A model generated the notes under the pieces. The model was not told where the DNA came from. It worked only from the letters and a program-made list of their open reading frames with translations, and ran no database searches. From CAYZPB01 sp964568525 (lineage in GTDB: Bacteria > Bacillota > Bacilli > Tepidibacillales > Tepidibacillaceae): DNA of 64,000 nucleotides. The stretch covers positions 1 to 64,000 of the forward strand of contig CAZMPM010000004.1 of NCBI GenBank assembly GCA_964568525.1, given 5' to 3'. The translations under genes and the position numbers were made by a program. Below are positions 17,709 through 25,754 of this stretch, piece after piece (the stretch's first letter is position 1; each line of letters opens with the position of its first letter).

Positions 17709-18455
17709 ATGACGAAGCAACCTAAACGTAATATTAAGCTAGAAATAAGCTATGATGGGACACATTATCATGGCTTCCAGACTCAACCAAATCGTCCGAC
17801 GATTCAGGCGGAGTTGGCGAAGGTGTTATTGGGGCTGACAGGCACGAATACGAGAATTGCTGCCTCTGGGCGGACTGATGCTGGTGTGCATGCTCGAAAA
17901 CAAGTGGCAAATTTTAAACTGGACGTGGGGATCCCGCTGGAAAGGTTGCCATTAGTATTTAATCTGTCTTTGCCGGCAGATATTCGCGTGATGACTGCTT
18001 CCGAGGTACCAGCAACATTCCACTCACGCTATGATGCTGTTAGCAAAACCTATCGTTATTACATCTATAACTCACGCATTAACGATGTGTTCAAGCGCCA
18101 ATACTCTTGGCATATCCCCTTCGCAATCGATGTCGCAAAGATGCATGCGGCGGCTGAATATTTTGTTGGAGAGCATGATTTCACTAGTTTCTCAACGCTA
18201 TATGGGAAGGATGATCGTGTTCGTACAATAGCAAGTTCAGCGCTCTGGCAAGAGGGTGAGCAGGTAATCTATGAGGTTAGTGGTGACGGTTTTTTGCATA
18301 ACATGGTAAGAATTATGGTTGGAACGCTAGTCAAGGTTGGAGATGGGACTTTTTTGCCGGAGGAGATACCGATTATTATGGCTAAGAAGGATCGTGAAGC
18401 AGCAGGATTAACGGCTCCTGCAAACGGACTTTTTCTCTGGGATGTAGTGTATTAG
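17709..18455 (+). CDS. truA: tRNA pseudouridine(38-40) synthase
   Basis: 248 residues; catalytic aspartate in AASGRTDAGVHAR. Isomerises U38-U40 in the anticodon arm of many tRNAs. Follows ecfT by 27 nt behind AAGGGGGATG. Confidence 0.97.
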   Translation: MTKQPKRNIKLEISYDGTHYHGFQTQPNRPTIQAELAKVLLGLTGTNTRIAASGRTDAGVHARKQVANFKLDVGIPLERLPLVFNLSLPADIRVMTASEVPATFHSRYDAVSKTYRYYIYNSRINDVFKRQYSWHIPFAIDVAKMHAAAEYFVGEHDFTSFSTLYGKDDRVRTIASSALWQEGEQVIYEVSGDGFLHNMVRIMVGTLVKVGDGTFLPEEIPIIMAKKDREAAGLTAPANGLFLWDVVY

Positions 18456-18476
18456 AGGAAAAAATCGCGATAATTG

Positions 18477-18505
18477 TTGACTAAAGAGAATCTGTGTAGT
18501 AAGAT
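18477..18505 (+). promoter_or_regulatory. Promoter of rplM-rpsI
   Basis: TTGACT (18477-18482), 17-bp spacer, TAAGAT (18500-18505), just after truA. Gives rplM a leader of roughly 80 nt. Confidence 0.6.
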
Positions 18506-18518
18506 AATTGATGGTATT

Positions 18519-18538
18519 TCAACTAACCCCGTAGTTGA
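18519..18538 (+). promoter_or_regulatory. Hairpin in the rplM leader (possible L13 leader)
   Basis: A perfect 7-bp stem (TCAACTA 18519-18525, TAGTTGA 18532-18538) with loop ACCCCG lies 52 nt before the rplM ATG. Autoregulatory L13 leaders are known in Firmicutes; equivalence here is inferred from position and structure only. Confidence 0.45.
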
Positions 18539-18590
18539 TTTACATAAAAAAATTAGAATTAAATTTACAAATTGGGTAGGAGGAAAAGAA

Positions 18591-19028
18591 ATGCGTACGA
18601 CATACATGGCGAAGGCTAACGAAGTTGAGCGTAAATGGTACGTGATTGATGCCGATGGCAAAACACTAGGCCGTCTTGCAACAGAAGCAGCGACATTGAT
18701 TCGCGGCAAACACAAACCACAATATACGCCACATATCGACACAGGCGATTTCGTTATTATTATAAATGCAGAGAAAGTTGTACTTACAGGTAATAAATTA
18801 GCAGACAAAAAATACTACCGTCACTCAGGATATCCAGGTGGACTTAAAACAATTACAGCTGGCGAGTTGATTCAGAAACGTCCAGAACGAATGATTGAAT
18901 TGGCGGTTAGAGGAATGCTACCTAAGGGTAGATTAGGACGCAAGCAAGGTATGAAACTAAAAGTATACCGCACTGCTGAGCATCCGCATCAAGCACAAAA
19001 ACCAGAAATCTGGGAAATTAGAGGATAA
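18591..19028 (+). CDS. rplM: 50S ribosomal protein L13
   Basis: 145 residues from the ATG at 18591 (MRTTYMAKANEVERKWYVID), 7 nt after AGGAGG. The frame stays open upstream through the leader but only this start gives the family length. L13 is an early assembly protein. Confidence 0.98.
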   Translation: MRTTYMAKANEVERKWYVIDADGKTLGRLATEAATLIRGKHKPQYTPHIDTGDFVIIINAEKVVLTGNKLADKKYYRHSGYPGGLKTITAGELIQKRPERMIELAVRGMLPKGRLGRKQGMKLKVYRTAEHPHQAQKPEIWEIRG

Positions 19029-19047
19029 GCAAAGGAGGTAAAAGTTA

Positions 19048-19440
19048 ATGGCACAGATACAATATTACGGAACTGGTAGACGCAAAAGCTCAATAGCTCG
19101 TGTACGTTTAGTACCAGGAACAGGTAAAATTATAATCAACAAACGTGACATCGACGAATATTTTGACATGGAAACGTTGAAATTAATCGTTAAACAACCT
19201 CTTGTAGCAACAGGTACTCTAGGAACCTATGATGTATTGGTTAATACAAAAGGTGGCGGATCAACAGGACAAGCGGGAGCAATCAGACATGGTATCTCTC
19301 GTGCACTGCTTAAAACAGAAGGCGACTATCGCGGAACACTGAAAAGAGCAGGATTCCTAACACGTGACGCAAGAATGAAAGAGCGTAAGAAATACGGACT
19401 TAAAGGCGCTCGTCGTGCACCACAATTCTCAAAACGTTAA
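19048..19440 (+). CDS. rpsI: 30S ribosomal protein S9
   Basis: 130 residues, with the C-terminal tail (ARRAPQFSKR) whose final Lys-Arg contacts the P-site tRNA. Follows rplM by 19 nt with AAGGAGG. Confidence 0.99.
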   Translation: MAQIQYYGTGRRKSSIARVRLVPGTGKIIINKRDIDEYFDMETLKLIVKQPLVATGTLGTYDVLVNTKGGGSTGQAGAIRHGISRALLKTEGDYRGTLKRAGFLTRDARMKERKKYGLKGARRAPQFSKR

Positions 19441-19453
19441 TATGTATTTTACG

Positions 19454-19487
19454 AACCGTCAAGGGACACCTTGGCGGTTTTTATTTT
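19454..19487 (+). terminator. Terminator after rpsI
   Basis: 11-bp stem AACCGTCAAGG / CCTTGGCGGTT (one G-U) with a GACA loop, followed by TTTATTTT. Confidence 0.9.
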
Positions 19488-19542
19488 GTGGTGTGGGGAA
19501 TGACTATTTATAATATACTGTAGGTATAGGGGGCAGATGCTT

Positions 19543-21024
19543 ATGTCGCTACAATTGACTAAATCCGATTATGTTCTGGGAGTACAGTGCCTGAAAATGC
19601 TCTGGTTAAAAAATTTTCGCGAAGACGAATACGATGAAGCAGTTACGAATCAGAGTATATTAGATGTCGGTCGCGAAGTTGGCAACCTGGCAAAAGGCTT
19701 ATTTGGTGCGTATAGCGAGATTTCTGTGGGCGATATTGAATCGATGATAGAAGAGACCAACGAAAAAATTTCTAATAATATCGAGATTATTGCTGAAGCA
19801 ACTTTTGACTATAATGGACTGCTCTGCAGGGTGGATATACTTAGAAATTTAGGAAATATGAAGTTGGAAATTTATGAAGTAAAAAGTTCCACTGAAATAA
19901 AAGACATATATTATGATGATGCTTCCTATCAATACTATGTACCTACACAGCTTGGATATGAGGTTAGCAAGGTACATATCGTACATATTAATAACGAATA
20001 TGTGAGATTTGGTGATTTGGATTTAAAACAACTTTTTAAGTTAGTAGATGTAACAGCTGATGTTTTGAACCTAGTACCTGTAGTTGAAAGGAAGCTTGCC
20101 GATATTAGCTCCTATCTAGAGATGGCTAATGAACCTCATAATGATATTGGTGACTATTGCTTTGATCCTTATGATTGTGGTTTTTTCGGCTACTGCACCA
20201 GTCATATTCCAAAACCAAATGTGTTTAATGTGGCAGGTTTGCGCTTGTCTAATAAATTAGTTCTCTATGATCAGGGGATTATCTCTTTTGCAGAGCTCTA
20301 TGCAAGTAACCAATTAAAGGACAAACAGCATCGACAAGTTGAACATGAGATATACGATTTGGCTACGTATATTAACAGGCAAGAAATTAGAGCATTTCTC
20401 AATCAATTATCTTACCCGATTTACTTTCTGGATTTCGAATCGATTCAGCCGGCAATTCCGCTTTACGATGGCTCAAGTCCTTACCAGCAGATTCCCTTTC
20501 AGTACTCCTTGCATTACATCGAGGAAGAGGGTGGCGAGTTGCGTCATGAAGAATACTTGGCTTATCCGGAGGAAGACCCGAGAATTGGTTTGGTACAAAA
20601 GCTATGTGAAGATATACCGCGCGATGTCTGCGTTTTAGCTTATAATATGGGGTTTGAAAAAGGTGTAATACAAAAACTTGCTCAGATCTACCCACAATAT
20701 GAAAGTCATCTAATGAATATGCATGATAATATGCAAGATTTAATGGTTCCGTTTCAGAGGCACTATTATTACACAAAGGCTATGAAAGGGTCATATTCAA
20801 TTAAATATGTGCTGCCAGCGCTTTTCCCAGATGATCCGCAGCTTGACTACAGCAATCTTGAAGGGGTTCATAATGGGATGGAAGCCTCGAATACTTTTCT
20901 GCATTTAGTGAACATGGATGAGAAAAAGCAAAATCAGCAACGTAAATACCTGCTGGAATACTGTAAACTTGATACGTATGCAATGGTTAAGATCTGGGAG
21001 AAGTTGAAGGAAGCGGTTGGCTAA
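19543..21024 (+). CDS. DUF2779 protein: Cas4-like nuclease plus DEDD-type exonuclease-like domain
   Basis: 493 residues from ATG 19543 (9 nt after AGGGGG; ATG 19537 is too close). The N-terminal third resembles PD-(D/E)XK/Cas4-Dna2 nucleases: a Cys near the N-terminus, VDILR, and YEVKSS near residue 115, with a later cysteine group (CFDPYDCGFFGYC). The C-terminal half is the DUF2779 domain, with FLDFES, YNMGFEKG and YCKLDTYAM forming a DEDD-like acidic set. Role unproven; DNA processing or defence is plausible. It stands alone with its own TATAAT at about 19509 and no partner nuclease or helicase. Confidence 0.75.
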   Translation: MSLQLTKSDYVLGVQCLKMLWLKNFREDEYDEAVTNQSILDVGREVGNLAKGLFGAYSEISVGDIESMIEETNEKISNNIEIIAEATFDYNGLLCRVDILRNLGNMKLEIYEVKSSTEIKDIYYDDASYQYYVPTQLGYEVSKVHIVHINNEYVRFGDLDLKQLFKLVDVTADVLNLVPVVERKLADISSYLEMANEPHNDIGDYCFDPYDCGFFGYCTSHIPKPNVFNVAGLRLSNKLVLYDQGIISFAELYASNQLKDKQHRQVEHEIYDLATYINRQEIRAFLNQLSYPIYFLDFESIQPAIPLYDGSSPYQQIPFQYSLHYIEEEGGELRHEEYLAYPEEDPRIGLVQKLCEDIPRDVCVLAYNMGFEKGVIQKLAQIYPQYESHLMNMHDNMQDLMVPFQRHYYYTKAMKGSYSIKYVLPALFPDDPQLDYSNLEGVHNGMEASNTFLHLVNMDEKKQNQQRKYLLEYCKLDTYAMVKIWEKLKEAVG

Positions 21025-21093
21025 ATGTAGATACGCGTATATACTAACATACACAGGAAGTTTTGCTAATTTTGCAATAAATGAGGTGTTATT

Positions 21094-21351
21094 ATGTATG
21101 TTAACCTAGTTCAGTGGGGTAACAGCGCAGCTATCCGAATACCTAAGATAGTGCTTGAACAGTTAAATGTTGATAGCACTAATCTGGTAGATGTGAGCTT
21201 TGAGCTGAGCGTGGAAGGCGATAGGTTATTATTAACTAAACAACAAAATAAAACGAAATTTCAAATTTTGGCTGAACAAGCAATTAACAAGCAATATAAT
21301 CCGAAAGAAGATATTGACTGGGGAGAGCCGGTTGGTAAAGAGATATGGTAA
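21094..21351 (+). CDS. MazE/AbrB-family antitoxin
   Basis: 85 residues; swapped-hairpin DNA-binding fold signature (VQWGNSAAIRIPKIVLEQLN) of MazE-type antitoxins, followed by a C-terminal tail that would wrap the toxin. Overlaps the next gene by 7 nt, the usual antitoxin-first layout. Ribosome-binding site GAGGTG. Confidence 0.85.
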   Translation: MYVNLVQWGNSAAIRIPKIVLEQLNVDSTNLVDVSFELSVEGDRLLLTKQQNKTKFQILAEQAINKQYNPKEDIDWGEPVGKEIW

Positions 21352-21683
21352 ATAAATCTTCAGATGAATATAAAGGTAACTACATTAATCTAGAGTTTGG
21401 CGATATCATAAAAGTTAGCTTTTCTCCAGCAACTGGCCAAGGGCAACAGGGCTATAGACCAGGACTTGTTATTTCTGATCCAATTACTCAACTAGAACTT
21501 AATGGGTTGGTAACAGTTGCGCCGATTACGAGTAATGTTAAAGATTTTTTTACTAGAGTAAATTTGGATAAGTATGGTTTAAAAACAAAGGGAGATTTTT
21601 TGGTAGATCAGGTCAAAGTTCTGGATCTAAGCAATCTCCACTTCATATCCTTGCTCATTAATTGCCACGATAATGCCGCTTAG
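21345..21683 (+). CDS. MazF/PemK-like toxin, C-terminus replaced
   Basis: 112 residues. The core RNase fold is recognisable (FGDIIKVSFSPATGQGQQGY, RPGLVIS, VTVAPITS, FLVDQVKVLDLS). Family members continue after the VDQVK strand with about 25-30 residues ending in a helix; here the frame instead runs 57 nt into the reverse-strand copZ gene, giving the tail NLHFISLLINCHDNAA, which is antisense copper-chaperone sequence. The toxin is therefore probably truncated and may be inactive. MazF toxins cleave single-stranded RNA at short motifs. Confidence 0.75.
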   Translation: MVNKSSDEYKGNYINLEFGDIIKVSFSPATGQGQQGYRPGLVISDPITQLELNGLVTVAPITSNVKDFFTRVNLDKYGLKTKGDFLVDQVKVLDLSNLHFISLLINCHDNAA

Positions 21684-21836
21684 AGTAAGTTTTGTATTAT
21701 CAAAATCCACTTCAATAAGTTTGCTAGCAAGATCAATTGCAAAGTCGTTGACTCCCTCAAGTTTTTCTAGTGCATCGCCGATTGCCGCTTTACAATGACC
21801 GCAGGTCATACCGCCTACGTATAATGTTGTTTTCAT
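21627..21836 (-). CDS. copZ: Copper chaperone CopZ
   Basis: 69 residues, a single heavy-metal-associated domain with GGMTCGHC (CxxC binds Cu(I)). Delivers copper to CopA, which lies 42 nt upstream in the same operon. AAGGAGG precedes the ATG. Converges on and overlaps the truncated toxin gene. Confidence 0.95.
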   Translation of the reverse strand: MKTTLYVGGMTCGHCKAAIGDALEKLEGVNDFAIDLASKLIEVDFDNTKLTLSGIIVAINEQGYEVEIA

Positions 21837-21878
21837 ATTAATTCCTCCTTTTGCGAATGTTCATATTTACATTATAAA

Positions 21879-24074
21879 CTATTTATCTAATTTTATCTGC
21901 TTTAAGCGTAGTGAATTAAGTACTACTGATACTGAGCTAAGTGACATCGCTACCCCCGCAATAATAGGGGATAGTAGTCCGATTGCTGCAAGCGGAATAC
22001 CCAGAATGTTATAGATTAACGATGCGAATAGGTTTTGTTTTATATTCCTTAAAGTTCTCTTACTAACCGTAATCGCATCAAGGACACCTTTTATACTACC
22101 GTGAATCAGTGTAATATCTGAGGCCTCAATCGCTATCTCCGTTCCCGAGCCAATGGCAATCCCGACATCAGCAGCAATAAGTGCTGGCGCATCATTAATT
22201 CCATCACCAACCATTGCCACATAGTGTCCGGACTCTTGTAGAATAGTGATCACCTTTGCCTTATCTACTGGTAGCACTTCTGCAATTATGTTATTCTCAC
22301 TGATTCCAACCTGTCTGGCGATCTCTCCGGCTGTTACGCGGTTATCACCGGTTAGCATATATACTTCAATATTGTCAGCCTGTAGTCGTTCAATCGCCAC
22401 TTGCGAGTCTTCCTTCACTGTATCAGAAACTGCGATAATTCCCTGTAGTGTCGTGCCTTCAGCAATCATAAAAACTGTTTTACCCTGTGACTCAAGTTTA
22501 TCTGCAGCTACATCATAACCGCTATAATCAATCGATAAATCACGCATTAACGCACGTGTTCCAATATTATATTCTGCTCCATTTACCGTTCCCCGCACAC
22601 CTTGTCCCGGAAGAACCGCAAAATTTTGCACTGTTACAGCCTTTACATCCATCTCGCGAATTCCATCAACAACTGCTTGTCCAATCGGATGCTCGGAATA
22701 ACTCTCAACGGAGAGAATTGCTTGCAATAGTACTTGCTCGCGCGCTGGATTCAGCTGATAGTCGGTCAACTGCGGCGTTCCTTTTGTCAGCGTCCCTGTT
22801 TTGTCGAAAACAACAGCGGTAATTTTGTTGACGTTTTCAATCGTTTCGGCGTTTTTAAAGAGAATCCCGTATTCAGCAGCTTTGCCAGTACCAACCATAA
22901 TCGAGGTCGGTGTTGCTAATCCAAGTGCACACGGACAACTAATTACCAGCACCGAAATCGAAATCAGTAACGCTCGTTCGAAGTCGCCAAGGGTGACAAA
23001 GATATAATGTATCAAAAAGGTGAGGAGCGCCAGTCCGATTACCGTCGGCACAAAAATGTTCGAAATGCGGTCAGCAAGTCGCTGGATTTCTGGTTTCGAA
23101 CCAGTTGCATCGGCCACCGCTTGAATTATCTGCGCCAGCACAGTGTCTTCGCCAACGCGTGTTACTGTGAATTGAAAGCTACCAAAATTGTTAATCGTTC
23201 CGCCAATAACCTCATCGCCAATTTTTTTGTCGACTGGTATGCTTTCACCGGAAATCATTGACTCATCGATAGAAGAGAAGCCGCTAGTAATTGTGCCATC
23301 AAGTGGAACTCGCTCGCCTGGACGAACGATAAGCGTGTCACCGACTCGCACGTCAGTAATAGGAATTTCAATAATCAGATTATCTCTCTCCATATAAGCA
23401 ACATCAGGCCGAAGTGAGAATAGCTTCTGAATCGATTCGTAGGTCTGACCTCTGGTTAGTGCTTCTAAATATTTCCCGAGCAATACTAATGTAATTAGGA
23501 TTGCGCTTGTTTCAAAATACAGATGGTCATTTCCGCTTAGCACATTATAAACGCTATAGAAATAGGCAGCTGAGGTGCCAAGTGCGATTAGTACATCCAT
23601 GTTAGCATAACGATTTTTTAAGGAGAAATATGCCCCTTTATAAAAGGTGAAGCCAATGTAAAACTGGACTGGCGTCGCCAAGGTCCACTGAAGCCACGGA
23701 TTTAGCAAGATGTCAGGAACGATTGCGCCAAGTCCAAAATGCGCAAACATGCTATATAAGAGCGGCAGGGCAAGAATGACAGATATAATTAACTTTCGCT
23801 TCATTCGCAGAAGTTCGGCAGACTTGTCCAAATAGTCTAATGTGTTAATCTCGGTTTTTTCGATAACATTGTAGCCTAGGCGCTCTATCGCTTCCTTCAA
23901 CTCTGCAACAGAAGTCTGCTCTTCATCATAACGAATATTAGCGTTGTTCATCGTAAGATTTACTGTAGCATCTACTCCATCAAGCTTGTTAAGATTGGTT
24001 TCGATCCGCGCGGAGCAAGCAGCACATGTCATGCCCTCGATATTTAGCGTGATCTGTTCTTTTTTGTTGGACAT
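21879..24074 (-). CDS. copA: Copper-exporting P1B-type ATPase
   Basis: 731 residues from the ATG at 24074 (MSNKKEQITLNIEGMTCAAC), preceded by AAGGGATG; the frame is open further upstream but those residues do not resemble the family. One N-terminal metal-binding domain (CxxC at residues 17-20), the intramembrane CPC motif near residue 380, phosphorylation site DKTGTLTKG, SEHPIG, TGDN and GDGINDAPAL. Exports Cu(I). Operon copA-copZ; no CsoR or CopY gene is adjacent. Confidence 0.97.
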   Translation of the reverse strand: MSNKKEQITLNIEGMTCAACSARIETNLNKLDGVDATVNLTMNNANIRYDEEQTSVAELKEAIERLGYNVIEKTEINTLDYLDKSAELLRMKRKLIISVILALPLLYSMFAHFGLGAIVPDILLNPWLQWTLATPVQFYIGFTFYKGAYFSLKNRYANMDVLIALGTSAAYFYSVYNVLSGNDHLYFETSAILITLVLLGKYLEALTRGQTYESIQKLFSLRPDVAYMERDNLIIEIPITDVRVGDTLIVRPGERVPLDGTITSGFSSIDESMISGESIPVDKKIGDEVIGGTINNFGSFQFTVTRVGEDTVLAQIIQAVADATGSKPEIQRLADRISNIFVPTVIGLALLTFLIHYIFVTLGDFERALLISISVLVISCPCALGLATPTSIMVGTGKAAEYGILFKNAETIENVNKITAVVFDKTGTLTKGTPQLTDYQLNPAREQVLLQAILSVESYSEHPIGQAVVDGIREMDVKAVTVQNFAVLPGQGVRGTVNGAEYNIGTRALMRDLSIDYSGYDVAADKLESQGKTVFMIAEGTTLQGIIAVSDTVKEDSQVAIERLQADNIEVYMLTGDNRVTAGEIARQVGISENNIIAEVLPVDKAKVITILQESGHYVAMVGDGINDAPALIAADVGIAIGSGTEIAIEASDITLIHGSIKGVLDAITVSKRTLRNIKQNLFASLIYNILGIPLAAIGLLSPIIAGVAMSLSSVSVVLNSLRLKQIKLDK

Positions 24075-24221
24075 TGCGACACATCCCTTCCGAACTTGCG
24101 TTGTGTAATAAGTATAATCCATAATATGCGATTTTAGAAGTTGGCAAAAGTATTTTTTATTTTTAATCAGCACAAAATTAGTTAGATAGGCTATAATAGG
24201 TAATACAAATGAGGTGACTTG

Positions 24222-24839
24222 ATGGACAATGCTTGGCGGATTTTCTGGCAGATTATAAAGGACAATAAAAAAATGAACTGGCGCGCGACGATTATATTTG
24301 TTGTGGCGTTAATTGCGGGTTTATTCTTATCGTTAGACAATCAAGTGATGATAGAAGTATTGGAACAGTTGAGTGAAGTCGTCGAGGGGCTTGATGATTC
24401 TAACGTTTTCTCGCTGATTCAGTATATTTTCATAAATAATGCCACAGTCGCATTGTTGATGATTCTTCTTGGATTCATTTTTGCGATAGTCCCGTTTTTT
24501 GTTCTGGTATTTAATGGTGTTTTTATTGGCTTTTTCACAAAACTATTTCTAAGTGATGGTGGATCACTGTTTGAATATTTTGTATCGCTTGCGCCGCATG
24601 GAATTTTAGAGTTACCGGCGATTGTGTTAGCCGGTGCCTACGGTTTCAAATTAGGGTCAGTTGTCTGGAATGGGATAAAAGGAATGATTAGCGGGCATCG
24701 AATAGATAATGTGAGAGATAGATTTGCATCTGGTCTTCGTGAGATGGTAATCTTTATTATTGGTATATTGATAATGTTGCTAATCGCTGCAATCATTGAA
24801 AGCACGATTAGTTTATGGCTTACCATGCTCTTTAATTAG
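24222..24839 (+). CDS. SpoIIM/DUF95 family membrane protein
   Basis: 205 residues with 5-6 hydrophobic segments. Contains the DUF95 motif region (NGVFIGFFTKLFLSDG; LAPHGILELPAIVLAGAYGF). SpoIIM is part of the engulfment complex in sporulating Firmicutes, but relatives occur in non-sporulators, so a sporulation role is not certain. ATG 24222 follows GAGGTGA; a TATAAT lies about 30 bp upstream. Confidence 0.8.
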   Translation: MDNAWRIFWQIIKDNKKMNWRATIIFVVALIAGLFLSLDNQVMIEVLEQLSEVVEGLDDSNVFSLIQYIFINNATVALLMILLGFIFAIVPFFVLVFNGVFIGFFTKLFLSDGGSLFEYFVSLAPHGILELPAIVLAGAYGFKLGSVVWNGIKGMISGHRIDNVRDRFASGLREMVIFIIGILIMLLIAAIIESTISLWLTMLFN

Positions 24840-24888
24840 GGTAAAATTGTGACCGTGAATATAAGTTAGTTGACTATTGGTCAAAAGG

Positions 24889-24918
24889 TTGACAGCCATT
24901 GATTTTTGATGGTAAAAT
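24889..24918 (+). promoter_or_regulatory. Promoter of tRNA block 1
   Basis: TTGACA (24889-24894), 18-bp spacer, TAAAAT (24913-24918), 32 bp before tRNA-Ile. Confidence 0.7.
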
Positions 24919-24950
24919 ACGATTTGTGCCGGTTATAATTGAGTGAACAT

Positions 24951-25027
24951 GGGCCTATAGCTCAGCTGGCTAGAGCGCACGCCTGATAAGCGTGAGGTCA
25001 CAAGTTCGAGTCTTGTTAGGCCCACCA
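24951..25027 (+). tRNA. tRNA-Ile (GAT)
   Basis: Complete cloverleaf; acceptor GGGCCTA/TAGGCCC, anticodon loop CTGATAA, CCA encoded. Confidence 0.98.
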
Positions 25028-25095
25028 TTTGTTAATTGTTAGATTGATAGGGAATTCGACATAATACGACACAATATGGTATCATCCGATTACAT

Positions 25096-25171
25096 GGGGC
25101 TATAGCTCAGCTGGGAGAGCGCCTGCCTTGCAAGCAGGAGGTCAGCGGTTCGATCCCGCTTAGCTCCACCA
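25096..25171 (+). tRNA. tRNA-Ala (TGC)
   Basis: Complete cloverleaf; anticodon stem CCTGC/GCAGG with loop CTTGCAA; CCA encoded. The last 21 bases are duplicated 84 bp downstream (see repeat at 25151-25261). Confidence 0.98.
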
Positions 25172-25261
25172 TTTTAACTAAAGTATCAATCGGGATCTCA
25201 CCGCTACGCGGTTTACCCCGTTCGGGGCACTACGCGATCCCGCTTAGCTCCACCATTTTAA
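25151..25261 (+). repeat. tRNA-tail duplication with double-hairpin element, copy 1
   Basis: The 3' end of tRNA-Ala plus flank (27 nt, 25151-25177) is repeated exactly at 25235-25261. Between them, CGGGATC (25191-25197) pairs with GATCCCG (25236-25242), the start of the duplicated tail, and encloses two hairpins: CCGC-TAC-GCGG (25201-25211) and CCCC-GTTC-GGGG (25216-25227). A second copy follows a tRNA-Val at 44310-44423. Confidence 0.9.
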
Positions 25262-25277
25262 TTAAACTCCAATCCTT

Positions 25278-25353
25278 TCCTCGTTAGCTCAGCAGGTAGA
25301 GCACTCGGCTGTTAACCGAGTTGTCGCTGGTTCGAGTCCAGCACGAGGAGCCA
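25278..25353 (+). tRNA. tRNA-Asn (GTT)
   Basis: Acceptor TCCTCGT/ACGAGGA, anticodon stem CTCGG/CCGAG, loop CTGTTAA; CCA encoded. A second near-identical copy is at 43943. Confidence 0.98.
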
Positions 25354-25354
25354 T

Positions 25355-25430
25355 GCTCCCATAGCTCAGTAGGTAGAGTGCTTCCATGGTAAGGAAGAGG
25401 TCACCAGTTCAATTCTGGTTGGGAGCTCCA
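25355..25430 (+). tRNA. tRNA-Thr (GGT)
   Basis: Acceptor GCTCCCA/TGGGAGC, anticodon loop ATGGTAA in stem CTTCC/GGAAG; CCA encoded. Starts 1 nt after tRNA-Asn. Confidence 0.96.
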
Positions 25431-25446
25431 GATATAACTATAATAC

Positions 25447-25521
25447 GGCCCGTTGGTCAAGCGGTTAAGACACCGCCCTTTCACGGCGGTAACAGGGGTT
25501 CGAGTCCCCTACGGGTCACCA
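25447..25521 (+). tRNA. tRNA-Glu (TTC)
   Basis: Anticodon stem CCGCC/GGCGG, loop CTTTCAC; CCA encoded. Identical copy at 44119. Confidence 0.98.
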
Positions 25522-25525
25522 ATAT

Positions 25526-25601
25526 GGACGATTAGCTCAGCTGGGAGAGCACCTGCCTTACAAGCAGGGGGTCGGCGGTTCGATCCCGTCATCGTCCACC
25601 A
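25526..25601 (+). tRNA. tRNA-Val (TAC)
   Basis: Anticodon stem CCTGC/GCAGG, loop CTTACAA; CCA encoded. Identical to the copy at 44255, but without the hairpin element downstream, so it is a natural empty site for that element. Confidence 0.98.
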
Positions 25602-25607
25602 CTTTAT

Positions 25608-25683
<76 letters not shown>

Positions 25684-25732
25684 TATCTTGTCCCGAGCGC
25701 TTCGTTGAGAAGCATTCAGTTCGAGGGAGATA
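25684..25732. other. Hairpin between tRNA block 1 and the MFS gene
   Basis: TATCT (25684-25688) and TCCC (25691-25694) pair with GGGAGATA (25725-25732); an inner GCTTC/GAAGC stem (25699-25703, 25709-25713) stacks within. No T-tract on either strand. May end the convergent transcripts or be another structured remnant. Confidence 0.45.
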
Positions 25733-25754
25733 GTTGTACCCGGATGATGCACCA

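Noticed and set aside
18474..18590. N-terminal extension of rplM in the same frame
   Set aside because: It would run through the promoter and leader hairpin, is absent from L13 proteins, and the strong AGGAGG points to ATG 18591.
21026..21050. ATACGCGTAT palindrome as an antitoxin operator
   Set aside because: A single 10-bp palindrome with no repeat and uncertain promoter position is too weak to call.
24075..24173. 33-residue N-terminal extension of CopA
   Set aside because: No ribosome-binding site, no similarity to the family, and ATG 24074 has AAGGGATG upstream.
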